Source of the DNA: Streptomyces marispadix
Lineage (GTDB): Bacteria > Actinomycetota > Actinomycetes > Streptomycetales > Streptomycetaceae
NCBI RefSeq assembly: GCF_022524345.1
Contig: NZ_JAKWJU010000002.1
Coordinates: forward strand, 1,054,001 to 1,118,000
Length of the DNA: 64,000 nucleotides
Direction of reading: 5' to 3'
Shown here: piece by piece, positions 17,144 to 25,737 of the stretch
Position numbering within the stretch: the stretch's first letter is position 1
Layout: every line of letters starts with the position of its first letter
Made by a program: the position numbers and the translations under genes
Notes under the pieces: model-generated
What the model saw: the letters and a program-made list of their open reading frames with translations, nothing else
Told to the model about the DNA's origin: nothing
The model's database searches: none

Positions 17144-17353
17144 TCAGCGGACGTGTGGGGCGCGGGCGCCCGTACGCCATCGCCTGCCGTTGATCTGCCC
17201 TGGCTCACAGCCGATGTGGTAGCGCACCCGCCTTCCGTGCACCCGCCGTGCCGGCGCCCGGCAGCCGCGAGGCCGGCAGCCGCGCGCCAGCGCCGCATGG
17301 GGGCAGCGCGCCGCGGGCCGGCGTTCACGGACGGCGGTCGTGCGGGGGCCCAT
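17144..17353 (-). CDS. trpM: TrpM, small modulator of tryptophan biosynthesis
   Basis: This small basic protein (69 residues) lies between trpC and trpB, exactly where trpM sits in Streptomyces coelicolor. The core reads [19 protein letters not shown], then [19 protein letters not shown], which I recognise as the TrpM family pattern. In S. coelicolor TrpM is reported to influence tryptophan biosynthesis and development. The ATG is 6 nt after the trpC stop and lacks a clear ribosome site, so translation probably depends on trpC. A start further inside is possible. Confidence 0.7.
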   Translation of the reverse strand: MGPRTTAVRERRPAARCPHAALARGCRPRGCRAPARRVHGRRVRYHIGCEPGQINGRRWRTGARAPHVR

Positions 17354-17359
17354 GGGAGT

Positions 17360-18175
17360 TCAGCCCCTACCGTGCCCGTGCCGCAGCGCCGGGTGCGCAC
17401 CTGCCGCGACGAGGTCCGCGACGGCCGACTTGGGGTCCTTGCCGGTGACGAGCGATTCGCCGACGAGCACGGCGTCGGCTCCGTCGTTGGCGTAGGCGAT
17501 CAGGTCGTGCGGCCCACGGACGCCGGACTCGGCGATCTTGACGATGTGGTCGGGGATGTCGGGGGCGATGCGGGCGAAGTTGCCGCGGTCCACCTCGAGC
17601 GTCTTGAGATTACGCGCATTGATCCCCACGATCCGGGCCCCGGCGTCCAGCGCACGCTGGGCCTCCTCCTCGTCGTGCGCCTCGACGAGCGGGGTCAGCC
17701 CGATCGACTCGGCACGCTCGATCAGCGAGACCAGCGCCTCCTGCTCCAGCGCGGCGACGATCAGCAGCACCAGGTCGGCGCCGTGCGCACGCGCCTCCCA
17801 GAGCTGATACGAGGAGAAGACGAAGTCCTTGCGCAGCACCGGGACGTCGACCTTGGCCCGCACCGCTTCGAGGTCCGCGAGCGAGCCGCCGAAGCGCCGC
17901 TGCTCGGTGAGTACGGAGATGACCGCCGCGCCGCCCGTCTCGTAGTCCACGGCGAGTGCGGCCGGGTCGGCGATCGCCGCGAGGGCGCCCTTGGAGGGGC
18001 TGGAGCGCTTCACCTCGCAGATGACCCTGACGTCCTCGCCCTTCAGCGCGGCCACGCCGTCCTTCGCGGGACGCCCCGCGGCGGCGCGCTCCTTGAGCTC
18101 GTCGAGGCTGACGCGGGCCTGCCGCTCGGCAAGGTCCTCACGCACCCCTTCGATGATCTCGTCGAGCACACTCAC
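17360..18175 (-). CDS. trpC: Indole-3-glycerol phosphate synthase
   Basis: This 271-residue TIM-barrel enzyme converts carboxyphenylamino-deoxyribulose 5-phosphate to indole-3-glycerol phosphate. Family motifs are [10 protein letters not shown] near 53 (catalytic Lys and Glu), [12 protein letters not shown] near 87, [12 protein letters not shown] near 113, [13 protein letters not shown] near 183 and ESGVRGP near 216. The GTG start is preceded by GGAGG at 7 nt. It begins the trpC-trpM-trpB-trpA block; the segment upstream carries an inverted repeat. Confidence 0.97.
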   Translation of the reverse strand: MSVLDEIIEGVREDLAERQARVSLDELKERAAAGRPAKDGVAALKGEDVRVICEVKRSSPSKGALAAIADPAALAVDYETGGAAVISVLTEQRRFGGSLADLEAVRAKVDVPVLRKDFVFSSYQLWEARAHGADLVLLIVAALEQEALVSLIERAESIGLTPLVEAHDEEEAQRALDAGARIVGINARNLKTLEVDRGNFARIAPDIPDHIVKIAESGVRGPHDLIAYANDGADAVLVGESLVTGKDPKSAVADLVAAGAHPALRHGHGRG

Positions 18176-18260
18176 CGAGCGGCCTCCTTCGGGTCGGGTA
18201 CGGGCTCCTCGCGGCGGGCGGAGGAATGGTCAGATCGGGCACTGCGATGCTATCGGGCGG

Positions 18261-18323
18261 GAGCCGGAGGACTCGCATCCGCCCGTCTTGAATCCCACAT
18301 TCCGGACAAACCGCCTCCGGCTC
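18261..18323 (-). promoter_or_regulatory. Long-loop inverted repeat upstream of trpC
   Basis: GAGCCGGAGG (18261-18270) and CCTCCGGCTC (18314-18323) are perfect 10-bp complements separated by 43 bp, inside the 212-bp gap between the DUF2752 gene and trpC. It could be a terminator of the trpE transcript, a leader structure of trpC or a two-site operator. No leader peptide with tandem Trp codons was recognised. Confidence 0.4.
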
Positions 18324-18387
18324 CGTTGCCGTGACGCCGCTCGTATCGGCTCGGGACGTTGGTGCTTTCCGGCTCGCTGCCCGGACT

Positions 18388-18777
18388 TCAGGGCGCGAGC
18401 GCCGCTCCCGCCGGCAGGTTCCGTACGACGGTGAAGGCGAGCGCGAGCACGCCCAGGGCCCACCAGTGCGAGGTACGCAGCGGCACCGTCACCGGCCGGG
18501 CCCGAAGCACCCGCACCACCCAATGAACCATGAACAGCGCGAAGACGCCGAAGGCGGCCACCGCCAGGGCGTTCGCACCGAGAGCGCCCGCGAGGTCGCC
18601 GTGCACGAGGGCGTGAGCGCAGCGGAGCCCGCCGCAGCCGGGGCAGTAGAGGCCGGTGAAGCGCAGCAGCGGGCAGACCGGATAGTGGCCGGGCTCACCC
18701 GGGTCAACGGCTCCCACATACGCGAAGGCCGCGCCGACGGCCACGAGCGTGCCGGCCGGCGCGGCGAGACGGGACAC
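18388..18777 (-). CDS. DUF2752 membrane protein
   Basis: This 129-residue membrane protein has the DUF2752 signature CPLLRFTGLYCPGCGGLRC with paired cysteines, flanked by three predicted membrane segments (LVAVGAAFAYV; LAVAAFGVFALFMVHWVV; ALGVLALAFTVV). Its function is unknown; it is a regular member of the streptomycete trp cluster. The GTG at 18777 is the only standard start after the previous gene's stop, although a non-standard CTG overlapping that stop would give a longer N-terminus. Confidence 0.8.
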   Translation of the reverse strand: MSRLAAPAGTLVAVGAAFAYVGAVDPGEPGHYPVCPLLRFTGLYCPGCGGLRCAHALVHGDLAGALGANALAVAAFGVFALFMVHWVVRVLRARPVTVPLRTSHWWALGVLALAFTVVRNLPAGAALAP

Positions 18778-18821
18778 CGGGATCGCGGTCCGGCGCCCCG
18801 CTGGTGCGGGCTCGTGCCCGC

Positions 18822-19082
18822 TCAGGACGACTGCTCCTGCGGCCGGCCCTGGGCGCGTGCGCTGCCGGAGGTGCCGGACGTGCCGGACGCCTTCGGCTGG
18901 CCGAGGCCCGCGGCCTTCATCAGCAGGCCGACGACGCCGCCGCCGACCGCCACGACGAGGCCGGCCACGAAGCCGATCGGCTGGGCCAGCACCGTGCAGA
19001 TGCCGGAGATGCAGAAGCCGACGAAGCTGATCGTCACGCCCGTCCACGCGGCCAGGGTGTGACCGTGGCTGTTGCCCGCCAT
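18822..19082 (-). CDS. HGxxPAAW family small membrane protein
   Basis: This 86-residue protein starts MAGNSHGHTLAAWTGV, the HGxxPAAW motif with Pro replaced by Leu. Two membrane segments follow (ISFVGFCISGICTVLA and GFVAGLVVAVGGGVVGLLM) and a Ser/Gly tail. AGGAG lies 7 nt before the ATG at 19082, which rules out the longer upstream frame. The family is a constant but uncharacterised companion of actinobacterial trp genes. Confidence 0.85.
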   Translation of the reverse strand: MAGNSHGHTLAAWTGVTISFVGFCISGICTVLAQPIGFVAGLVVAVGGGVVGLLMKAAGLGQPKASGTSGTSGSARAQGRPQEQSS

Positions 19083-19275
19083 GTGTGTGCTCCTCGTAAG
19101 TTCAACCGAATGGGCCACCGGCCCGCTCGCCCACCATTGTTCCCCCTGTCCCGCCGGGACGCCGAGCCAGGGGTGCACTGGGCGCCCGGCGGGGCTCAAC
19201 TCCCGCCCCGGCGCTGCTGTTTCGCCACGCCGGGCGTCGTCGCTTACGGGGCGGGCGGGGCGCTTGCCCGCGTGC

Positions 19276-20073
19276 TCAGGGCGCGTCCCCCGTGGGGTCC
19301 TCGCCGCGGTCGAGGGCCTTCCACATCTCCTCGGGACGGCCGGGGTCGGCCGCCGTCGCGGCGCCGCGTGGCCCTGGACGGCGGCGGCGCGGCACCCGCT
19401 CGTTCCTCTCGTAGCGTGCGCTGCCCGACATCGACGGCCACGCCGTCCCGTATCGCAGCGCCAGTACGCCCGCGATCAGCAGCAGCGCACCGCCTGTCGC
19501 AGAGAGGTACGGCCAGGCGCTGACGTGCACCGCGTCGACGCCGGTGCGGGCGAGACCGCTCGCCTTGGCCGCCTTCTCCTCCAGCGCCGCGCTGTCGTCG
19601 GCGGTGAGGAGTGCGGCGGCGAGGGTGCCCGTACCGCAGAGGGCGAGCAGCGCGGCGACGAGGACCCGGCCCGCCCGCTTGACCGCGAACACCGCGACGA
19701 GGGCGGCGAGTCCGACGAGCGCGAGGGCGCTGGGCAGGCCGGTGACGTCGCCGCCCTTGGCCTTCACGGGAAGCTCGCCCTGTGCGAACGACGCCGTGGC
19801 GTGGCTCCACACCTGGCCACCGGCGAGCAGCACGAGGGCGGCACCTGCCGCTCCGCACAGCAGCGCGAACGCGAGGGCGCGGCGGGCGGCACGCGCGCCC
19901 GGCCGTGCGGGAGCGCCCGTGGAAGCGGCCGTGGAAGCGGCCTGCTCCGCACGGCGTTCGGCGGCCGGACCTGTCGCTCCCCCGGTCTCCACACCGGTCT
20001 CGTCGCCGGTCTGATCGCCGGTCTCCTCGCCGTGCGGGGCGTCCGAGGAGCGTGCCTTTGGTACGGAAGTCAC
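19276..20073 (-). CDS. Trp biosynthesis-associated membrane protein (TIGR02234 type)
   Basis: This 265-residue protein has a disordered, acidic N-terminus with repeated [15 protein letters not shown] residues and about four membrane segments ([71 protein letters not shown]). The ATG overlaps the trpE stop as ATGA, so it is co-translated with trpE. The family is known only by its association with tryptophan genes. Confidence 0.85.
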   Translation of the reverse strand: MTSVPKARSSDAPHGEETGDQTGDETGVETGGATGPAAERRAEQAASTAASTGAPARPGARAARRALAFALLCGAAGAALVLLAGGQVWSHATASFAQGELPVKAKGGDVTGLPSALALVGLAALVAVFAVKRAGRVLVAALLALCGTGTLAAALLTADDSAALEEKAAKASGLARTGVDAVHVSAWPYLSATGGALLLIAGVLALRYGTAWPSMSGSARYERNERVPRRRRPGPRGAATAADPGRPEEMWKALDRGEDPTGDAP

Positions 20074-21689
20074 CCGTCCACGCTACCGCCGAGCCTTTCG
20101 GCCGAGGCGACCGCCCTGAGGACCGCTGCGGCCTTGTTCCTGCACTCCGTGTCCTCGGCCGCGGGGTCCGAGTCGGCGACGACGCCCGCCCCGGCCTGCA
20201 CATACGCGGTGCCCTCGCGCAGCAGTGCCGTACGGATCGCGATGGCCATGTCGGCGTCCCCGGCGAAGTCGAGATAGCCGGCGCAGCCGCCGTAGACGCC
20301 GCGGCGGGTCGGCTCCAGTTCTTCGATGATCTGCAAGGCGCGCGGCTTGGGAGCGCCGGAGAGCGTCCCGGCGGGGAAGCATGCGGTGAGCGCGTCGAAG
20401 GCCGTGCGCCCGTGGGCGAGCCGACCGGTCACGGTGGAGACGATGTGCATGACGTGGCTGTAGCGCTCGATCGACATGAAGTCGACGACCTCGACGCTGC
20501 CCGGCTCGCAGACCTTGCCCAGGTCGTTGCGGCCGAGGTCGACGAGCATCAGATGCTCGGCGCGCTCCTTGGGGTCGGCGAGGAGTTCGTCGGCCAGCGC
20601 CGTGTCCTCCTGCGGGGTGTGGCCTCGGGGCCTGGTGCCTGCGATGGGGTGCATCATCGCCTGCCCGTCCTCGACCTTGACCAGGGCCTCCGGGCTCGAA
20701 CCGACGACGTCGAAGCCGCCGTCGCGCTCCGGGGTGCCGTCCCCGTCGGCCGTGTCCGCGAAGCGGAACAGATACATGTACGGGCTGGGGTTGGTCGCCC
20801 TCAGCACCCGGTAGACGTCGAGTGCGCTCGCGCGGCACTCGGCCTCGAAGCGCTGGGAGGGCACGACCTGGAACGCCTCGCCCGCGCGGATGCGTTCCTT
20901 GATGTCCTCCACCCACGCCCGGTACATCGCGCCGCCCGAGCGTGCCGTGAACTCCGGGAGCCGGGACGGCGGGAGCACCGCGGGCGCCGCGGGCACCGGG
21001 CGCGCCAGGTCGGCGGCCATCGCGTCCAGCCGTGCGACGGCGTCCTCGTACGCCTCGTCGACGCCGGTGTCGAGGTCGTTGTGGTTGATGGCGTTGGCGA
21101 TGAGCATCACCGTGCCGTCGCGGTGGTCGAGTACGGCCAGGTCCGAGGCGAGGAGCATCGTCAGCTCGGGCAGCCGGAGGTCGTCGACCGTGCCGCTTCC
21201 CCTCTGTTCGCCCTCGCCGTCGCCGTCACCGGCGTTGCCGTCGCCGTCGCCCTCGGGGCCGTCCGCGCTGATCTTCTCCAGCCTTCGCACGATGTCGTAG
21301 CCGAGGTAGCCGACCATGCCGCCGGTGAACGGCGGCAGGTCGGAGTCCTCATGGAGGTCGCGCGGGGTGTGCAGGGCCTCGACCGTCTCGCGCAGGGCGG
21401 TCAGCGGATCGCCGCCGACGGGCACTCCCACGGGCGGCGCGCCCAGCCAGTGCGCGCGGCCTTCGCGCACCGTGAGCGTCGCCGCGCTGCGCACGCCGAT
21501 GAAGGAGTACCGCGACCAAGTCCGGCCGTTCTCCGCCGACTCCAGCAGAAAAGTGCCGGGGCGTTCACCGGCGAGCTTGCGGTAGAGCGCGATGGGGGTG
21601 TCGCCGTCGACGAGCAGGCGCCGGGTCACGGGGATGACGCGGCGGTCCTTCGCGAGCGTGCGGAATGTGTCGAGGTCCGGAGTCGTCAT
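20070..21689 (-). CDS. trpE: Anthranilate synthase component I
   Basis: This 539-residue chorismate-binding enzyme makes anthranilate with a glutamine amidotransferase partner (no trpG here). It shows [20 protein letters not shown] near 45 including the Trp-feedback element [17 protein letters not shown] near 118, AYMYL-like PSPYMYLF near 300, [12 protein letters not shown] near 330, PIAGTRPRG near 350 and the metal-binding Glu region in [12 protein letters not shown] near 420. It begins 21 bp after hisI and overlaps the downstream membrane-protein gene by 4 bp. Confidence 0.97.
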   Translation of the reverse strand: MTTPDLDTFRTLAKDRRVIPVTRRLLVDGDTPIALYRKLAGERPGTFLLESAENGRTWSRYSFIGVRSAATLTVREGRAHWLGAPPVGVPVGGDPLTALRETVEALHTPRDLHEDSDLPPFTGGMVGYLGYDIVRRLEKISADGPEGDGDGNAGDGDGEGEQRGSGTVDDLRLPELTMLLASDLAVLDHRDGTVMLIANAINHNDLDTGVDEAYEDAVARLDAMAADLARPVPAAPAVLPPSRLPEFTARSGGAMYRAWVEDIKERIRAGEAFQVVPSQRFEAECRASALDVYRVLRATNPSPYMYLFRFADTADGDGTPERDGGFDVVGSSPEALVKVEDGQAMMHPIAGTRPRGHTPQEDTALADELLADPKERAEHLMLVDLGRNDLGKVCEPGSVEVVDFMSIERYSHVMHIVSTVTGRLAHGRTAFDALTACFPAGTLSGAPKPRALQIIEELEPTRRGVYGGCAGYLDFAGDADMAIAIRTALLREGTAYVQAGAGVVADSDPAAEDTECRNKAAAVLRAVASAERLGGSVDG

Positions 21690-21710
21690 GATCGGTGACC
21701 TTACTGTCCG

Positions 21711-22151
21711 TCAGCCCTCGTCGGCTTGCGGACCGGAGGGCGGTACGGAGTGCGTCCCGGAGCGCGCTCCGGCGGGCGGCGCCTCGACCGGCAGCCCGCC
21801 CGCGTCGAAGCAGGTACGGTCGCCGGTGTGGCAGGCCCCGCCGGTCTGGTCGACCTTGACGAGCACCGTGTCGCCGTCGCAGTCGAGGGCCACGGAACGT
21901 ACGTGCTGGACGTGCCCGGAGGTGTCGCCCTTGACCCAGTACTCCTGGCGGCTGCGGCTGAAGTAGGTCGCGCGCCCGGTGGTGAGGGTCCGGTGCAGCG
22001 CCTCGTCGTCCATCCATCCCAGCATCAGCACCTCGCCCGTGTCGTACTGCTGGGCTACGGCGGGGAAAAGGCCGTGCGCGTCGCGCTTGAGGCGAGCGGC
22101 GATCTCGGGGGCGAGCGAGGTCGCGGAGGTTCGTGCGGGCATGCGGCCCAT
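21711..22151 (-). CDS. hisI: Phosphoribosyl-AMP cyclohydrolase
   Basis: This 146-residue metalloenzyme catalyses the third step of histidine synthesis. Motifs are [16 protein letters not shown] near 43, [19 protein letters not shown] near 65, [14 protein letters not shown] near 90 (metal Asp/Cys) and [12 protein letters not shown] near 105 (zinc Cys residues). It lacks the HisE part found in fused enzymes. The start may be 22151 or the ATG at 22142. Lying 21 bp before trpE, it ties a histidine gene to the tryptophan operon. Confidence 0.95.
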   Translation of the reverse strand: MGRMPARTSATSLAPEIAARLKRDAHGLFPAVAQQYDTGEVLMLGWMDDEALHRTLTTGRATYFSRSRQEYWVKGDTSGHVQHVRSVALDCDGDTVLVKVDQTGGACHTGDRTCFDAGGLPVEAPPAGARSGTHSVPPSGPQADEG

Positions 22152-22182
22152 TCTCGCGCATGCGGCGGGCGAACGTGCACGT

Positions 22183-22220
22183 GGTGTGCGTACCTGCTTC
22201 CGGTGTGCGTGCCTGCTTCG
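22183..22220. repeat. Two 19-bp direct repeats in the hisI/desaturase divergent gap
   Basis: Two adjacent 19-bp copies starting ggtgtgcgt and ending cctgcttc differ at only two positions. They lie upstream of hisI in the divergent intergenic region and could be regulator sites or duplicated sequence. Confidence 0.7.
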
Positions 22221-22268
22221 CGAGGCATTCCCGGGCGGCCCGGCACGGAGCCGTTCATGGAGCGGGGT

Positions 22269-22283
22269 ATAGAGCGGATCTAT
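22269..22283. promoter_or_regulatory. Possible operator before the desaturase gene
   Basis: ATAGA-GCGGA-TCTAT is a perfect inverted repeat (5-bp arms, 5-bp spacer). It lies about 95 bp upstream of the desaturase start and next to an unusually T-rich tract (22290-22312), in otherwise GC-rich DNA. It may bind the LysR protein encoded downstream, but that is inference. Confidence 0.35.
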
Positions 22284-22377
22284 GCCGGTTCTTTGTTTTT
22301 TCTATTCGACACCGCGGGCCTTTTTCGCTCATCGTATGGCTGGGACTTCACCGCTGGAGACGGGAGGAGTACGGCCT

Positions 22378-23379
22378 ATGACACCGACGCCGGGCCACGG
22401 CGAGACGGACCCCTGGGCGAAGCCGGTGAAACCGCCTCTTCCACGCAAGGAGCTCAAAGGACTCCAGCGGCGGCGCAACGGCCCCGCACTGCGGCACATG
22501 GCCGGGCACCTGGCGACCGGAGCGGCCACCACGGGCCTCATCGCGTGGAGTTGGGGGACGTACTGGATGATCCCCGCGATGTTCGCGCAGGGGATCGTGG
22601 TGGTTTTCCTCTTCGCTCCCATGCATGAGTGCACACACGGCACGGCTTTCCGTACGCGGCGGCTGAACAGCGCGGTGGCGGCATTCTGCGGTGTGCTGAT
22701 GATGCGGCCCGCGCTTTATTTCCGTTACCGTCACGCCGCTCACCATTCCTACACACAGGACCCGGAGCGCGACCCCGATCTGGTGGCGATGCCGGACGGT
22801 GTCTCCGGATATCTCGGCGAGGTTTTCGGAATGGAATTCTGGCCGAAGGTCGCGGGCACCCTGTACCGGAGCTGCACGGGGCGCTTCAACGACCGCGAGC
22901 GGTTCTTCCTCCCGGAGTCCGAACGGCCCCGTGTGGTGCGGGAGGCCCGGCTGATGGTCGGCCTCTACGCGGCCGTGGCCACCGTATGCGGCGTGACGGG
23001 GACATGGCCGGGACTGCTGGCGTTCTGGCTGCTGCCGAGGATCGTGGCCGAGCCCGCGCTGCGCCTCGTGAGGATGGCCGAGCACACCGGCATGGCCGAG
23101 GGCGCGGACCCGCTCACCAACACCCGGACCACGCTCACCAATCCGCTGGTGCGGTTCCTGTACTGGAACATGCCCTTCCACGCGGAGCACCATCTGGCGC
23201 CCTCCGTTCCCTTTCACAGCCTTCGGCAGTTGCACAGGGCGCTGCCCGGCGCCCCCGGGGAGCGGCCGTACGTCGTGAGCAAGGGGTACGTACGGGCCCA
23301 CCGCGACATCGTCGGCAACCTCGGCAACGGGTCCGGTTCGACCGTGCCGACCAGCACGTCCGCAGCGGTGACCGGCTGA
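22378..23379 (+). CDS. Membrane di-iron fatty acid desaturase/hydroxylase family protein
   Basis: This 333-residue membrane non-haem di-iron oxygenase has all three histidine boxes: HECTHGT near 82, RHAAHHS near 120 and HAEHHL near 265. Four hydrophobic segments surround them. GGGAGGAG lies 8 nt before the ATG at 22378, so the upstream frame is excluded. The family includes lipid desaturases and small-molecule hydroxylases such as MocD of rhizopine catabolism, which uses a Rieske ferredoxin. A MocE-like Rieske gene lies downstream, so a hydroxylase or demethylase role is at least as likely as lipid desaturation. Confidence 0.85.
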   Translation: MTPTPGHGETDPWAKPVKPPLPRKELKGLQRRRNGPALRHMAGHLATGAATTGLIAWSWGTYWMIPAMFAQGIVVVFLFAPMHECTHGTAFRTRRLNSAVAAFCGVLMMRPALYFRYRHAAHHSYTQDPERDPDLVAMPDGVSGYLGEVFGMEFWPKVAGTLYRSCTGRFNDRERFFLPESERPRVVREARLMVGLYAAVATVCGVTGTWPGLLAFWLLPRIVAEPALRLVRMAEHTGMAEGADPLTNTRTTLTNPLVRFLYWNMPFHAEHHLAPSVPFHSLRQLHRALPGAPGERPYVVSKGYVRAHRDIVGNLGNGSGSTVPTSTSAAVTG

Positions 23380-23491
23380 CCCCGGGGCCCGTTCCGTTCC
23401 GGTGGCGGGGCCCGATACGGGGCGGGCCCGATCCGGGTGCCGCCGGCACGGGAAGCCCCCGGGCGCACACCGTCCCGCGCGGGCGCTCCAT

Positions 23492-23525
23492 GCGGCGCGG
23501 CGGCCTGGCCTCGCCGCCGCGCCGC
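23492..23525 (+). terminator. Strong hairpin downstream of the desaturase
   Basis: GCGGCGCGGCGG (23492-23503) and CCGCCGCGCCGC (23514-23525) form a perfect 12-bp stem with a 10-nt loop in the 309-bp gap before the kinase. There is no T-run. It may end the desaturase transcript or attenuate read-through into the kinase. Nothing else in the gap was recognised apart from the kinase ribosome site. Confidence 0.55.
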
Positions 23526-23688
23526 GTGCGGTGCGCGACGCTCCGTTCCGGTCCGGTCCGCCGCCGTCCGCCTGCGGCCTTACGTGTCCGAACTCCCCTG
23601 CCGTACGGGGAAGTCCGCACTCCCCCTGCCCGTCCGCACATCACCCCCGACTCCGCTCCCCGACTCCCGCGATGCAAAGGAGCATCCG

Positions 23689-25278
23689 TTGTCCGGACAC
23701 CTCACGCTCGGCATCGACATCGGCACCACCAACGTCAAGGCGTGCGTCCTCGACACCGCGGAGGGCCGGGTCGTGGCCTCCGCCGCGGCCGAACACCCGC
23801 TGCACCACCCGCACCCCGGCTGGGCCGAGCAGGACCCCGACGACTACTGGCGTGCCGTCTCCTCCTGCATCGCCCGCTGCCTGAACGACTGTCCGGGCCC
23901 GGCCTCCGACGTGGCGGCGGTGTCCGTCTCGGGCCTGGTCGGCGTGACCCTCCCCGTCGACCGCGACGGACGGCCGCTGCGCCGGGCGATGATCTGGATG
24001 GACAGCCGCTCGCAGCGCGAGTGCGAGGAGATACGCGAACAGGTCGGCGAGGACCGCATCAAGGCCGTCAACGGCAACCGGGTCGCACCCTGGTTCATCG
24101 AGCCGAAGGCGATGTGGCTGCGCCGCCACGAGCCGGAGGTCTACGCCGCGATCCACAAGCTGCTCTCCCCGGCCGGCTACTGCACCCTGCGCCTGAGCGG
24201 CGAATACGCGATGAACCACGGCGACGCCGGGCTGTTCTACCCGTACGAGCACCGACGCTCGCGCTGGGACCACTCCCTCACGGAGGCGCTCGGCCTCTCC
24301 CCCGGCGTCTATCCGGACATCCACCCCTCGGACACGGTCATCGGGGCGGTCACCTCGCGGGCGGCCCGCGAGACCGGACTGCGCGAGGGCACGGCCGTGG
24401 TGGCGGGCGGCACCGACATCGGCGCGGCCGCCCTCGGCGCCGGAGCCATCGAGACCGGGCAGGCGTACTACTCGATGGGCACCGGTTCCAATCTGGGCGT
24501 CGTAGTGCCCCGGGAGGAGCTGCCGGAGGAGTACCGCATCCTCAAGTGGCCCCACGTCATCGACGGGTTGACGCTCTTCGACGCGCCGATGGCCTTCACG
24601 GGCGCCTCGCTGAAGTGGTTCCGCGACAAGTTCGCCGACCCCGAGAGCGCGCTCGCCGAACGTATGGGACGCAACGTCTTCGATCTGGTGACGGCGCAGG
24701 CCGAGCGCATCACGCCGGGCGCCGACGGGCTGCTGTACCTGCCGTACCTCGGCAACTCCCTCTCGCCGCGCTGGGACGGGAACGCCTGCGGGGTCTTCTT
24801 CGGGATGCAGCCGTTCACCAGCCGCGCCCATGTGATCAGGGCGCTGATCGAGGGCGTCGCCTTCGACCTCTACTCAAACGTGCGCATCGCCGAGGCCGGC
24901 GGCGCGGACTTCCCCGAACTCGTGCTCAACGGCGGCCCGACGAAGAGCGCCCTGTGGAACCAGATCACCGCGAACGTCACCGGCAGGCGGCTGCTGATCC
25001 CGGACGTTGACGAGGCCGCGCCGCTCGGCGACGCCGTCGTGGCCGCTTCGGGCGCCGGACTGTACGACGACATGCGCGAGCCGATGAAGGACCTCGCCCC
25101 CGTACGGGACGTAGTGGAACCCGATCCCGAACTCCACGCCATGTACGCCGACTTCTTCGAACTGTGGTCCCGGATCTACGACGACCTCGCACCCAGCATG
25201 AGCCGCCACCACGCCCTGGTGGAGCGCTACAGCGACCCGGAGCCCAGCGTCGTCAGCGGTGCGGGCGGCGGCAGTTGA
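23689..25278 (+). CDS. FGGY-family carbohydrate kinase
   Basis: This 529-residue sugar kinase has the ATPase fold of xylulokinase/glycerol kinase: LGIDIGTTNVKACVLD at the N-terminus (phosphate 1 loop with catalytic-region Asp), HPGWAEQDPDDYW near 44, MIWMDSRSQRE near 100, a C-terminal VVAGGTDIGAAALGAG near 235 and VLNGGPTKSALWNQ near 405 (FGGY signature 2 region). The start is TTG at 23689, supported by AAAGGAG 6 nt upstream. The sugar or polyol substrate cannot be assigned. It lies between a di-iron oxygenase and a Rieske ferredoxin, so it may phosphorylate a demethylated or hydroxylated cyclitol or sugar. Confidence 0.88.
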   Translation: MSGHLTLGIDIGTTNVKACVLDTAEGRVVASAAAEHPLHHPHPGWAEQDPDDYWRAVSSCIARCLNDCPGPASDVAAVSVSGLVGVTLPVDRDGRPLRRAMIWMDSRSQRECEEIREQVGEDRIKAVNGNRVAPWFIEPKAMWLRRHEPEVYAAIHKLLSPAGYCTLRLSGEYAMNHGDAGLFYPYEHRRSRWDHSLTEALGLSPGVYPDIHPSDTVIGAVTSRAARETGLREGTAVVAGGTDIGAAALGAGAIETGQAYYSMGTGSNLGVVVPREELPEEYRILKWPHVIDGLTLFDAPMAFTGASLKWFRDKFADPESALAERMGRNVFDLVTAQAERITPGADGLLYLPYLGNSLSPRWDGNACGVFFGMQPFTSRAHVIRALIEGVAFDLYSNVRIAEAGGADFPELVLNGGPTKSALWNQITANVTGRRLLIPDVDEAAPLGDAVVAASGAGLYDDMREPMKDLAPVRDVVEPDPELHAMYADFFELWSRIYDDLAPSMSRHHALVERYSDPEPSVVSGAGGGS

Positions 25279-25393
25279 CGCGGACGTACGGGCGAGAGCG
25301 GCCGACGAGGACGGCCGGCGGCGCCGACGGGAACGCATCGGCGACGGCAGGCGGACCGAGCGCGTCCGGCGAGACGAGCGGAAGCGGAGCGAC

Positions 25394-25723
25394 ATGGTGA
25401 GCGGACCCGAACCGGGCTGGTACGCCCTGACCGACGCCCGCGAGGTGGAGGAGGACGACTGCGTACGCGTGACCCTGCACGGGCGTGCGTACGCCGTCTT
25501 CAACGTCGCGGGGGACTACTACGTGACCGACGACTGCTGCACCCACCAGGAGGCGTCGCTGTCGGAGGGGTACGTGCAGGACGACACCGTCGAATGCCCG
25601 CGCCACCAGGGCGTCTTCCACATACCGACGGGCAAGGCCATGGGCCCGCCGCTGACCCGGCCCTTGCGCGTGTATCCGGCACGGGTCGACGATGGAAAGG
25701 TCTGGGCCCGCGTCTCGGAGTAG
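25394..25723 (+). CDS. Rieske [2Fe-2S] ferredoxin, MocE-like
   Basis: This 109-residue soluble Rieske protein binds its cluster through CTH (in DDCCTHQEASL) and CPRH (in DTVECPRHQGVF), 15-20 residues apart, with no membrane segment. Flanking sequence GWYALTDAREVEEDD and TGKAMGPPLTRPLRVYPARV resembles the MocE-type ferredoxins that feed electrons to desaturase-like oxygenases. The ATG at 25394 has GGAG 4 nt upstream. It lies 115 bp after the kinase and 14 bp before the LysR gene. The likely partner is the di-iron protein at 22378-23379. Confidence 0.9.
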   Translation: MVSGPEPGWYALTDAREVEEDDCVRVTLHGRAYAVFNVAGDYYVTDDCCTHQEASLSEGYVQDDTVECPRHQGVFHIPTGKAMGPPLTRPLRVYPARVDDGKVWARVSE

Positions 25724-25737
25724 GGGTGACGGAGCTG

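Noticed and set aside
16977..17180. A 67-codon minus-strand frame between trpM and trpB
   Set aside because: It overlaps the end of trpM, lacks a ribosome site and has no TrpM-like residues, which are in the other frame.
23641..24831. A ~396-codon minus-strand frame opposite the FGGY kinase
   Set aside because: Shadow of the kinase; no motifs or ribosome site.
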